DNA of 64,000 nt, taken from Paracoccaceae bacterium. Its GTDB lineage: Bacteria > Pseudomonadota > Alphaproteobacteria > Rhodobacterales > Rhodobacteraceae. This document shows positions 26,117 through 33,834 of this stretch, piece by piece (positions within the stretch are counted from its first letter, which is position 1; every line of letters begins with the position of its first letter). A model generated the notes under the pieces. The model did not search any database and was not told where the DNA came from. It worked only from the letters and a program-made list of their open reading frames with translations. The stretch spans positions 1 through 64,000 of the forward strand of contig JACSRN010000150.1 of the NCBI GenBank assembly GCA_014879735.1, given 5' to 3'. The position numbers were made by a program, and so were the translations under genes.

Positions 26117-27094
26117 ATGAGTGGACTTCTCGCACTTCTCGACGACGTTGCGGCGATCGCCAAGGTGGCGGCGGCGCAGTTGGACGACATCTCGGCGGCG
26201 GCGGCCAAGGCCACGGCCAAGGCAGCCGGCGTCGTCATCGACGATGCCGCGGTCACGCCGAAATATGTGACCGGGTTTTCCGCCAGCCGTGAACTGCCGA
26301 TCATCTGGCGCATCGCGCTGGGATCGTTGCGCAACAAGATCATCCTGCTGATGCCGGCGCTTCTGCTGCTGCAGGCTGTCCTGCCCGGGGCGATCACACC
26401 CTTGCTGATGCTGGGGGGGTGCTATCTTTGTTTCGAGGGCGCCGAGAAGCTGTTCCATTCCTTCCTGCCGCATGCGGATGAAGGGGTTGAGGCCGATTTT
26501 CACACCGGCGATACCGCGGCGCTGGAGGAAGAGCGCGTCGCCGGCGCGATCAAGACCGATTTCATCCTGTCGGCCGAGATCATGACCATCGCGCTGTCCG
26601 TGGTGCATGAGCCGACGCTGTTCATGCAGGCGGGAACGCTGGCGCTGGTTGCGGTGTCGATCACCGCGGGGGTCTATGGCGCGGTGGCGCTGATCGTGAA
26701 GATGGATGACATCGGCCTGCATATGTCGAAACACGCGCTGACCGGCTTTGGCCGGGCGCTCGGGCGGTTGCTGGTGAAGGGCATGCCCTGGGTGATGCGG
26801 GTGCTGTCCACGGTGGGGACGGCGGCCATGCTCTGGGTCGGTGGCAATATCGTTCTGCACGGGCTGGCCCAAATCGGGATCTGGTCCGCACCCTATGACG
26901 CGATCCATCATGTTGCGGCCACGGCTGCCGCCGCCATGCCGCAATGGATTGCCGGTTTCACCGAATGGCTGGTGACGGCGGCATTCGACGGCGTGGCCGG
27001 GCTGGCCATCGGGCTGTTGCTGATTCCGGTGGCGACGCGGGTGATCGGCCCGCTCTGGGCGCGGCTGACCGGCGCGAAGCCCGCGGGGCATTGA
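26117..27094 (+). CDS. DUF808-family membrane protein
   Basis: A 325-residue inner-membrane protein of the DUF808 (YedI-like) family. The conserved N-terminus MSGLLALLDDVAAIAKVAAAQLDDISAAA, the segment PLLMLGGCYLCFEGAEKLFH and several hydrophobic helices are all present. The biochemical role of the family is unknown. It lies 76 bases after the AbrB-type gene and may be co-transcribed with it. Confidence 0.88.
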   Translation: MSGLLALLDDVAAIAKVAAAQLDDISAAAAKATAKAAGVVIDDAAVTPKYVTGFSASRELPIIWRIALGSLRNKIILLMPALLLLQAVLPGAITPLLMLGGCYLCFEGAEKLFHSFLPHADEGVEADFHTGDTAALEEERVAGAIKTDFILSAEIMTIALSVVHEPTLFMQAGTLALVAVSITAGVYGAVALIVKMDDIGLHMSKHALTGFGRALGRLLVKGMPWVMRVLSTVGTAAMLWVGGNIVLHGLAQIGIWSAPYDAIHHVAATAAAAMPQWIAGFTEWLVTAAFDGVAGLAIGLLLIPVATRVIGPLWARLTGAKPAGH

Positions 27095-27158
27095 AACGGT
27101 CCCCGCCAGTGCTGGTGCCAGCGTCAGTGCTGGTATCGAAGGTGGCGCCGGCACGGCA

Positions 27159-28625
27159 TCAGGCGGAAAGGCCCAGGCGACGGGCCGCCATGCTGGCCAT
27201 GGCCTCGGCCAGTGTCATCGACCAGTGATCGCGGCAGTAACCTTCGAAATCGAAGCAGGGCAGCCCGGGGCAGATCTCGAATTCGATCAGGTGAACGGTG
27301 TCGTCGGGCTCGATGCGCAGATCGATCGAGAAGACATCGCGCAGGCCCAGACCCTGCATCAGCGCGGCGGCAAGGGCGCGCACCCTGGCATCGGCGCGGG
27401 GCTGGAATGCGGCGACCGGCACAAGCCCCGGTTCACGATAGGTTCCCGCCGCCCGATGCGCCGCGCCCGCCTCGCCGTAAAGCGCGATGCTGTCGGCCAT
27501 GGTCTGGAAATCGCCGGAAGAGTCCACGAAGGACAGGCCCAGATCGCCGGCATCGCCGCGGCCGCCGAGGTCGAGAAAGCTGGCTCTGGCATTGCGGCCG
27601 GGAACATAGGCCTGCACGATCGCATCGTCGCCATAGGCGGCCTGGATGCGGCGGCTCAGATCCAGCGCTGCCGCGGGATCGGTGCAATGCGACCCCGACC
27701 AGATGCCGATCTTGGCGCCAAGCCGGTTGGGCTTGACGAACCAGCCCTGCGGCGCGGGCGGCGGCGGCACGATCCAGGCCCCGCCCCGCGCCAGTCCGGC
27801 CGGTGGCACCGGCAGTCCCAGCGCTGCCAGAACCGCGCCGGAGCGGAACTTGTCCTGGCACAGCGCAAAAAGCGTGTCGTCCGAGCCGATGGTCGGCAAT
27901 CCGTAGAGCCGCGCCAGCGCCGTCGCCCGGTCCATGGCCGGTCCATGGCCGCCACAGCTTTGGGAAAACTCCAGCCGTGCCATCCTGGCGTGGCTTGCGC
28001 GCAATGCGATGCGGTCGGCGCCGGGAATGTCGTCGTAGATCAGTCCCGGCAGCAGGACGTCGCCGCAGAACAGGGTTCCGGTGGCGCTGTCGCGCAGACT
28101 GATCGAGCCGGGCGAATGGCCGGGGGTGTGAAAGACCTCGAGCCGGCGCCCACCCAGATCGACGGACATGCCGTCGTCGAGAAACCCCGTCAGCGGGCAG
28201 CGCGCCTGGGCCATGGTCGCGACATCAAGCCGGCCGCCCCGCGCAAGAATCGGCCGGTCCAGCAGAAACGGCATGGCCTGGGTCGCCTCGGGCGTGGGTG
28301 CGGCAAGGATCGCCGCTTCGGCCGCATGGCCCAGCCGTTCGACCACCCGGTGAAGATGGCCGATGTGATCGTAATGGCTGTGGGTGGCCACCGCCAGAAG
28401 ACCGGGGCCGGCACGGGAGGTGCCAAGCACGGCGGCCGGGTCGGCGCCGATCCCCCAGCCGCCATCGATCAGGCAGCGGCGCCTGTCACCCTCGACCAGG
28501 TAGAAGAAGCTCCGCTCCTCGGGGCAGAGCGCGGATTCGGACAGACGCAGAAGGCCCGGTCCCAACGGCTCGGCCAGAATCTCTCCCCGGCCGACCAGGG
28601 TCGGCCAGGCGATGGTCTCGGGCAT
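27159..28625 (-). CDS. Metallo-beta-lactamase-fold hydrolase fused to an ATP-grasp (D-Ala-D-Ala-ligase-like) domain
   Basis: A 488-residue two-domain cytoplasmic protein. Residues 1-235 are a metallo-beta-lactamase fold with the metal-binding HSHYDH (82-87), H170 (HTPGHSPGS), D189 (CGDV) and H227. Residues about 245-485 look like a D-Ala-D-Ala-ligase-type ATP-grasp: GWFVKPNRLGAKIG with K298, a Val-Gln-Ala-Tyr-Val hinge strand, and IDLRIEPDDTVHLIEFEICPGL with D435 and E448/E450 as magnesium ligands. GGAGG lies 5 bases before the start. It follows the SDR gene in the same direction after a 117-base gap. The pairing of hydrolase and ligase is unusual and its substrate is unknown. Confidence 0.85.
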   Translation of the reverse strand: MPETIAWPTLVGRGEILAEPLGPGLLRLSESALCPEERSFFYLVEGDRRRCLIDGGWGIGADPAAVLGTSRAGPGLLAVATHSHYDHIGHLHRVVERLGHAAEAAILAAPTPEATQAMPFLLDRPILARGGRLDVATMAQARCPLTGFLDDGMSVDLGGRRLEVFHTPGHSPGSISLRDSATGTLFCGDVLLPGLIYDDIPGADRIALRASHARMARLEFSQSCGGHGPAMDRATALARLYGLPTIGSDDTLFALCQDKFRSGAVLAALGLPVPPAGLARGGAWIVPPPPAPQGWFVKPNRLGAKIGIWSGSHCTDPAAALDLSRRIQAAYGDDAIVQAYVPGRNARASFLDLGGRGDAGDLGLSFVDSSGDFQTMADSIALYGEAGAAHRAAGTYREPGLVPVAAFQPRADARVRALAAALMQGLGLRDVFSIDLRIEPDDTVHLIEFEICPGLPCFDFEGYCRDHWSMTLAEAMASMAARRLGLSA

Positions 28626-28742
28626 GGCGACCTCCGTCCTGCGCCGGCCCGGCGCACTCCCCATGATCTTCACCGCGCCGCAACCGTTTGGGAAGGGCCG
28701 TGCCGCAATGGCCGATGGCCGGCCGGTGCCGGCAGGCCGGCG

Positions 28743-29486
28743 TCAGTCCATATGCAGGCCGCCGTTCATGTCCACGATCTCGCCGGTGATGAAACCCGCA
28801 TTCGGGCCGGCCAGATAAGAGACGAGATGGGCCACCTCGTCGGCGCCGCAGAACCGGCCGACGGGGATTTCGCGCAACAGCTTCTGGCGCTGGTCCTCGG
28901 TCAGTTGTTCCGTGACCATCGGTGTCAGCACATAGCCCGGCGCGATGCCGTTCACCGTGACGCCGAAGGGTGCTGTCTCGCGGGCAAGCGAAAAGGTCAG
29001 CACCCCCAACCCGCCTTTCGAGGCGGCATAGGCCGTGCCCGCGGTCAGCCCGCCGGTCTTGATTCCCAGCGAACAGATGTTGACGATCCGGCCCCAGCGC
29101 GCCTGGCGCATGTCGTCAAGGACCAGCCGCGACAGGTAGAACGCGCCGTCGAGATTGACCGACATGATGCGCCGCCATTCCTCTGGCGTGGTCTGGACCG
29201 CCTTGTTGTTCGACAGGACGCCGGCGTTGTTCACCAGAATCTCGACCGGCCCCTCGCTGGCCAGCAGCCCGGCATAAACCTCGGCCAGCGCCTCGGCATC
29301 CGAGATGTCGGCGCCGACCGGGATGATCCGCCCCGGCAGGTCGCCGGCAAGCCGGCTCATCCGGCCGGCATCAAGATCCAGCGCGATGACCCGGTGGCCA
29401 TCCGCCACAAGCTGGCGGGCGATGGCCTCGCCCATGGTTCCGGCCGCGCCCGTGACCAGCGCAAGACGGGATTTGGTATCTGACAT
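28743..29486 (-). CDS. Short-chain dehydrogenase/reductase (SDR)
   Basis: A classical SDR of 247 residues. The nucleotide-binding motif is TGAAGTMGEAIARQL, followed by NNAGVLSNN, the catalytic Ser in NICSLGIKTGG and the Tyr-Lys pair in YAASKGG. The C-terminus (GFITGEIVDMNGGLHMD) is typical. LDLD after the second strand suggests NAD rather than NADP. It sits 16 bases after the epimerase-like gene and probably oxidises a polyol or sugar imported by the neighbouring TRAP system. Confidence 0.9.
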   Translation of the reverse strand: MSDTKSRLALVTGAAGTMGEAIARQLVADGHRVIALDLDAGRMSRLAGDLPGRIIPVGADISDAEALAEVYAGLLASEGPVEILVNNAGVLSNNKAVQTTPEEWRRIMSVNLDGAFYLSRLVLDDMRQARWGRIVNICSLGIKTGGLTAGTAYAASKGGLGVLTFSLARETAPFGVTVNGIAPGYVLTPMVTEQLTEDQRQKLLREIPVGRFCGADEVAHLVSYLAGPNAGFITGEIVDMNGGLHMD

Positions 29487-29502
29487 GTCCAACCTCTTTC
29501 TG

Positions 29503-30366
29503 TCAGGCCGGGTGCCCGGCGGTTCCGAAGATTTCACCGATCAACGCGCGGGCCTGGCGCGCCAGGGCAGTGCCGTCCTCGAACTGGTCGCGCCAGATCG
29601 CCAGCGCATCCGCATGGCCGGGCGCCAGCCGCGAGCGGGCAAAGGCCTCGACACCGACCAGCCCCTGATAGCTGCCGGCGATGGGGGCGGCCATGGCGCG
29701 CAGATCGAGCGACCCCTCATCCAGCCTGCCGCGATGGCTTTGATCCAGTTCGAAATATCCCAGGACGGGCAGGGCGCGGCGCAGCGCCTCGGCCGGGCGC
29801 CGCTCCTCGATCGCCATGTGATAGGTGTCGAGATGCAGCCGCAGGTTGGGATGGTCGACCAGCGCAAGATAGTCCAGCGCCTGGTCCACGGTGTTCAAAA
29901 GCGCGGTCTCGTAGCGGTTCACCAACTCGGCGCAGAGCCGTACGCCGGCGGCCAGCGCCGCCTCGGCGATGCGGTGCAGCACCTCGGCGCTGCGGCGCGG
30001 GGCATCGGCATCGGGCAATGTCGGGGCATGGCCGAGCGTGGCATAGAGGACGCCGTTGATCTGCTCGATCCCGATTTCGGCGGCCACGGCAACGACGCGG
30101 CGCAGATGCGCCTCGCCGCGCTGGCGCTCTGCGGGATCGGCGGATGAGATATCCGCGCCACTCGGCATCCCCGCGGTGCCCAGGGCCGCCATGCCCGCGG
30201 CGCGAAAGGCCGCGCCCAGGGCCGGGGCCTGCAGCGCGGCGGGATCGCGCAGCGGCAGGGCCAGCGCGTCGAAACCGGCCCCGGCGGCCAGATCGAGAAT
30301 CCGTGCGACCGAGGCGGGGGCGGGGTCGGTAGACCAGACCCCCGCGTGAATTGCTGTCCTGACCAT
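29503..30366 (-). CDS. TIM-barrel sugar isomerase/epimerase (tagatose 3-epimerase-like)
   Basis: A 287-residue xylose-isomerase-like TIM barrel. The two expected metal/catalytic Glu residues appear in LCAELVNRYE and GVEAF, with HLDTYHMAIEE carrying the metal-binding Asp and His, and ELDQSHRG downstream; this pattern is that of ketose 3-epimerases. Two ATGs lie in tandem after AGGAGG; the second (30366) is better spaced. A LacI-type operator lies about 40 bases upstream. Together with the SDR it probably interconverts the imported sugar. Confidence 0.85.
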   Translation of the reverse strand: MVRTAIHAGVWSTDPAPASVARILDLAAGAGFDALALPLRDPAALQAPALGAAFRAAGMAALGTAGMPSGADISSADPAERQRGEAHLRRVVAVAAEIGIEQINGVLYATLGHAPTLPDADAPRRSAEVLHRIAEAALAAGVRLCAELVNRYETALLNTVDQALDYLALVDHPNLRLHLDTYHMAIEERRPAEALRRALPVLGYFELDQSHRGRLDEGSLDLRAMAAPIAGSYQGLVGVEAFARSRLAPGHADALAIWRDQFEDGTALARQARALIGEIFGTAGHPA

Positions 30367-30407
30367 CATTCCTCCTGCGGCGGGTCCGGTGCTTGACTCT
30401 TGCAAAA

Positions 30408-30421
30408 TGTAATCGGTTACA
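30408..30421. promoter_or_regulatory. LacI-type operator between epimerase and kinase genes
   Basis: TGTAATCGGTTACA is a 14-base near-palindrome with perfect TGTAA/TTACA arms and a central CG, the classic LacI/GalR-family form. It lies in the divergent region and 9 bases after TTGACT (30393-30398), a possible -35 for the kinase gene. A near-identical site precedes the TRAP operon. Confidence 0.75.
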
Positions 30422-30505
30422 CAAGATGGAACCGGATGTGACCCAAACCTGCGGCCGGCCGGAAAACGGCCGGGACGCGGCCCGACGCTCGAAGGAGACA
30501 GGAAG

Positions 30506-32119
30506 ATGACAGGAACAGGCACCAGCTTTGCCGCCAGCTTGCCGGCCAGGGCAGGCAGGGAGACCGATCTCCTCTGCATCGGCCGCGGGATCGCCGATCT
30601 CTATGCCGATCAGCTGGGCGGCCGGCTCGAGGATGCGATCTCGTTCTCGGCCTATATCGGCGGCAGCGCGACGAATATCTGCGTCGGCGTCCAGCGGCTG
30701 GGGTTGCAGACCGCCATGGTGCTGCGCGTGGGCGACGATCACATGGGGCGGCTGGTGCGCGAGACGCTGGCGCGCAACGGGGTCGACACGCGGCATGTGC
30801 TGTCCGATCCCAAGGCGCCAACGCCGCTGTGCATTCTGGGCGTCCGCGATGCCGGGACCTTCCCGCGCGATCTGTTCACCGAAGGTGGCGCCTATCTGAA
30901 CCTCGCCGAGACCGACCTCGACACGGTGTCCTTCGATGGCGCGCGCGCGCTTCTGATCAACGGCTCGTTCTTCGCGACTGATTCGTTGCGCCGCACCAGC
31001 CGGCTGGCCATCGATCGGGCGCGCGCGGCGGGCTGTGCCGTGGCGCTCGACATCGACTATCGCCCGGCGCTCTGGGGGCTGGTCGGGCATGGCAGCGGCG
31101 AATCGGCCTATGTCGAATCGCGCCATGTGACCGAAGCCTTTGCCGATTTCCTGCCGGAGTTCGACCTGGTCGTCGGCACCGAGGAAGAGATCGCCATCGT
31201 CGGCGGGTCGCGCGACGATCTGGCCGCGCTGCGGGCGATCCGCGCACGCAGCGGCGCGACCATCGTGCTCAAGCGCGGCCCGCTGGGCTGCGTCGCCTTC
31301 GAAGGCGAGATTCCCGATGATCTGGAACAGGGCCTGGTCGTTCCGGGCTTCACCATCAAGGTGATGAATACCGCCGGTGCCGGCGACAGCTTCATGGCCG
31401 GTCTGGTTGCGGGCTGGCTGAACGGGCAGGGGCTGGCCGAAAGCTGCCGGCTTGGCAATGCCTGCGGCGCCATCAACGTGGCGCGGCACGGCTGTTCCGA
31501 TTCGGCCCCGTCGGATCGCGAGATCGCGGTGTTTCTGGCACAGGGCGGCATCGTCCGGCCCGACAGCAACCTGCAGATGCGCAACCTGCACGCCAGCCTT
31601 GCACCGGCGCCGAAGACCGTGCCGACGGCGCTGGCCGATCTGCGGCTGGAAGGCACCGCGATCGAGGTGGTGCAGCAGGGCGTGGACCAGGGGCGCATCG
31701 ACGGGCTGATCTGGCCCGCGACCGAAGATTTCGCCCGGCTGGCACCGTTCAGCGGCCGCGGCCTGTGGCTTGCGCGGGGCATCGAGGTGGGGTCGGGGCT
31801 TGCCGACGGCATCCGGCTGATGCGGCAGATCCGCAGCTGGCCGCGCGACCATGTGATCCATCTTGGCGGCGCCACGGTCGAGGACGCTGAGACAGTTGAA
31901 AGCATTGCGGAAATTGCACGGGAAACCCGGCATGAACTGGTGATCGACCTGACGCGGGCCGCCCATCCGCCGATGGTGGCGGCGGCGATCCTGCGGCGCG
32001 GCATCCGGCCGGAATGGTGGATGGTCGCGGCGGCGGATGCGGAACTGGAGGCGGTGCTGTCGGCACAGGATCCGGCGCCGCGCGGGATGATCGACCTGGC
32101 GAAGGTTGCCGCCCCCTAG
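30506..32119 (+). CDS. PfkB-family sugar kinase (IolC-like) with a shortened C-terminal domain
   Basis: A 537-residue protein. Residues 1-355 form a PfkB kinase close to IolC (5-dehydro-2-deoxygluconokinase): TDLLCIGRGIADLYADQLGG, YIGGSATNICVGVQRLGL and the active-site MNTAGAGDSFMAG. The remaining 170 or so residues resemble the DUF2090 aldolase-like domain often fused to IolC, ending with HPPMVAAAILRRGIRPEWWMV, but are shorter than usual. No other inositol genes are present, so a different sugar is possible. It diverges from the epimerase gene at a LacI operator and its stop overlaps the LacI gene stop. Confidence 0.85.
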   Translation: MTGTGTSFAASLPARAGRETDLLCIGRGIADLYADQLGGRLEDAISFSAYIGGSATNICVGVQRLGLQTAMVLRVGDDHMGRLVRETLARNGVDTRHVLSDPKAPTPLCILGVRDAGTFPRDLFTEGGAYLNLAETDLDTVSFDGARALLINGSFFATDSLRRTSRLAIDRARAAGCAVALDIDYRPALWGLVGHGSGESAYVESRHVTEAFADFLPEFDLVVGTEEEIAIVGGSRDDLAALRAIRARSGATIVLKRGPLGCVAFEGEIPDDLEQGLVVPGFTIKVMNTAGAGDSFMAGLVAGWLNGQGLAESCRLGNACGAINVARHGCSDSAPSDREIAVFLAQGGIVRPDSNLQMRNLHASLAPAPKTVPTALADLRLEGTAIEVVQQGVDQGRIDGLIWPATEDFARLAPFSGRGLWLARGIEVGSGLADGIRLMRQIRSWPRDHVIHLGGATVEDAETVESIAEIARETRHELVIDLTRAAHPPMVAAAILRRGIRPEWWMVAAADAELEAVLSAQDPAPRGMIDLAKVAAP

Positions 32120-33180
32120 GCGGCCTTTGCCGGCGGGGGCGGCGCGGTCGACTGGCGGACCACCAGATCGAATTCCAGCTTGGTGGAGCGGCGGAAGTCC
32201 TCGCCCTCCAGTTGCGCGACCAGAATGTCGGCGGCAAGCTCGGCCATCCGCCCCCAGGGCACGCGCACCGTGGTCAGCGCCGGCTGCAGGTGGCGGGCCC
32301 ATTCCAGATCGTCGAATCCCGTCACCGACACGTCGTCGGGCACGGCCAGCCCCATGGCCTGCAATTCCAGGATCGCGGCAAAGGCCTGAACATCGTTGTG
32401 GCACAGGATCGCGGTCAGGCCGGGCACCTGCTGGACCAGTTGGCGGCAGGCTGCGCGCGACGAATCCATGGAATGGTCGCTATAGGCCACCCGCGTCTCG
32501 TCCAGCGCCAGGCCGGCCTCGGCCATGACCTGGCGGGCGCCCTGAAGGCGCAGCCGGGCACGGTCGCTGGCCCGGGCCTCGGCGGTGATCGCGCCGATGG
32601 CGCGGTGGCCAAGGCTGAGCAGATAGCGGGTGGTATGGGCCATGGCGGCGCTGTTGTCGAAACCGACGGTGGGATGGACGGAATCCGCATCCCAGACGCT
32701 GGTGTTGACATAGGCGATCTCGCGCGATTCCAGCAGGTTGTAGACCTCGGGCCGATGTTCGGCGCCCACCAGCATGATGCCGTCGATGCCGTTGCGTACC
32801 ATCTGGCGGACCTGTTCCGCCTCTCCCGCCGGGGTAAAGCCGGAATGGGCGACGAAAAGCGTGTAGCCATGGGTCAGGGCGCGGCGCTGCAGCGATTCGA
32901 CCTGTTCGGCGAAGATCGAGTTCTTGACGGTGGGAATGACGATGCCCAGCGTGCGCGATCGCTGCGACGACAGCGCCCGTGCCGCGTTATGCGGAATGTA
33001 GGACAGATCGCGCGCGGCCTGCTCGACCCGCAGGCGCACCTTCTCGCTCACACTGTCGGGTGCGTTGTAGACGCGCGAGACGGTTGCCGTCGAAATCCCG
33101 GCCCGCTGCGCCACATCGCGAATTCCCGCCGCATTCGAACTGCGCCGGTTGCGTGGGATCCGCTGGTCAGCCTCTGTCAC
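32116..33180 (-). CDS. LacI-family transcriptional regulator
   Basis: A 354-residue repressor. The helix-turn-helix and hinge are IRDVAQRAGISTATVSRVYN and KVRLRVEQAARDLSYIPHNAARAL; the periplasmic-binding-protein-like effector domain follows (GIVIPTVKNSIFAEQVESLQ ... ILCHNDVQAFAAILELQAMG). It lies between the kinase gene and the TRAP operon, and matching operators sit in both flanking divergent regions, so it is the likely local repressor, released by a sugar ligand. Its stop codon and that of the kinase gene share a CTAG. Confidence 0.95.
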   Translation of the reverse strand: MTEADQRIPRNRRSSNAAGIRDVAQRAGISTATVSRVYNAPDSVSEKVRLRVEQAARDLSYIPHNAARALSSQRSRTLGIVIPTVKNSIFAEQVESLQRRALTHGYTLFVAHSGFTPAGEAEQVRQMVRNGIDGIMLVGAEHRPEVYNLLESREIAYVNTSVWDADSVHPTVGFDNSAAMAHTTRYLLSLGHRAIGAITAEARASDRARLRLQGARQVMAEAGLALDETRVAYSDHSMDSSRAACRQLVQQVPGLTAILCHNDVQAFAAILELQAMGLAVPDDVSVTGFDDLEWARHLQPALTTVRVPWGRMAELAADILVAQLEGEDFRRSTKLEFDLVVRQSTAPPPPAKAA

Positions 33181-33260
33181 CGCATCATTCCCGCATTGCT
33201 GTTCCAGGTCTGATCAAAGCGGGAAATTCCCCGCTTGGCAACAGAACCGGGAGGACTGTC

Positions 33261-33289
33261 TTGACAGGAAATGTAAACGGTTACAGTCT
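33261..33289 (+). promoter_or_regulatory. TRAP operon promoter with embedded LacI operator
   Basis: A consensus -35 TTGACA (33261-33266) is followed by TGTAAACGGTTACA (33272-33285), a LacI-type operator with perfect TGTAA/TTACA arms that occupies the spacer and -10 zone. A bound repressor would block polymerase directly. The -10 is weak (TACAGT or CAGTCT, depending on spacing). The site also lies upstream of the repressor gene on the other strand, so autoregulation is possible. Confidence 0.75.
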
Positions 33290-33336
33290 GCGATCAAGAT
33301 ATCCCATCGTATTGCGGCCAGCAGGGAGGGCACAGG

Positions 33337-33831
33337 ATGACGGAAAAGCCCCGCCATAACCTCGAAGGTGTTTTCGCGGCCGTGCTTCTGGCTGCCCTGC
33401 TGGTGACGATGACAATCCAGGTCGTCCTGCGTGCGGGATTCAGCATGACGGTGTCCTGGCTGGAAGAGGCGATCCGAATCATCTTCGTCTGGGCGGTCTA
33501 TGCCAGCGTTCTGGTCGCCGCCGTCGACGACAAGCACATCCGCGTGGCCCAGCATCTGTGGCTTCTTCCGGTCACGGGGCGGCGCGTCGTGCTGACCCTG
33601 GCCGATCTGGGCTGGGTTGCCTTCAATGCGGTGCTGATCTACGGCGGCACGGTCTATTCGCTGTCGCTGATCGAGTTTCCCTACCGGCTGCCGACGACCG
33701 GCGTGAACCTTGCCTGGGTGTTCTCGATCATCCCGATCGCATTCACCCTGTTGTCGATCCGCATCCTCTTCAACATCCGCCGGCGCTGGCGCGGCGAGAT
33801 AGACATGTCCGATGCGCAGAAGGAAATGTGA
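33337..33831 (+). CDS. dctQ: TRAP transporter small permease (DctQ-type)
   Basis: A 164-residue protein with four hydrophobic segments, the standard DctQ build. VVLRAGFSMTVSWLEEAIRIIFVWAVYAS contains the conserved W-x-EE of the second segment. It forms the membrane complex with the large subunit and uses a sodium gradient with the periplasmic binding protein. It is the first gene after the operator-controlled promoter; the large permease starts 3 bases later. Confidence 0.93.
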   Translation: MTEKPRHNLEGVFAAVLLAALLVTMTIQVVLRAGFSMTVSWLEEAIRIIFVWAVYASVLVAAVDDKHIRVAQHLWLLPVTGRRVVLTLADLGWVAFNAVLIYGGTVYSLSLIEFPYRLPTTGVNLAWVFSIIPIAFTLLSIRILFNIRRRWRGEIDMSDAQKEM

Positions 33832-33834
33832 CCA

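Noticed and set aside
30506-32119. myo-inositol catabolic operon
   Set aside because: Only the kinase resembles an iol gene; the other iol enzymes are missing and the neighbours are an SDR, an epimerase and a TRAP system.
29717-32404. An 895-codon minus-strand frame across the epimerase and kinase genes
   Set aside because: Its end repeats the epimerase coding region out of frame and it has no domain of its own.
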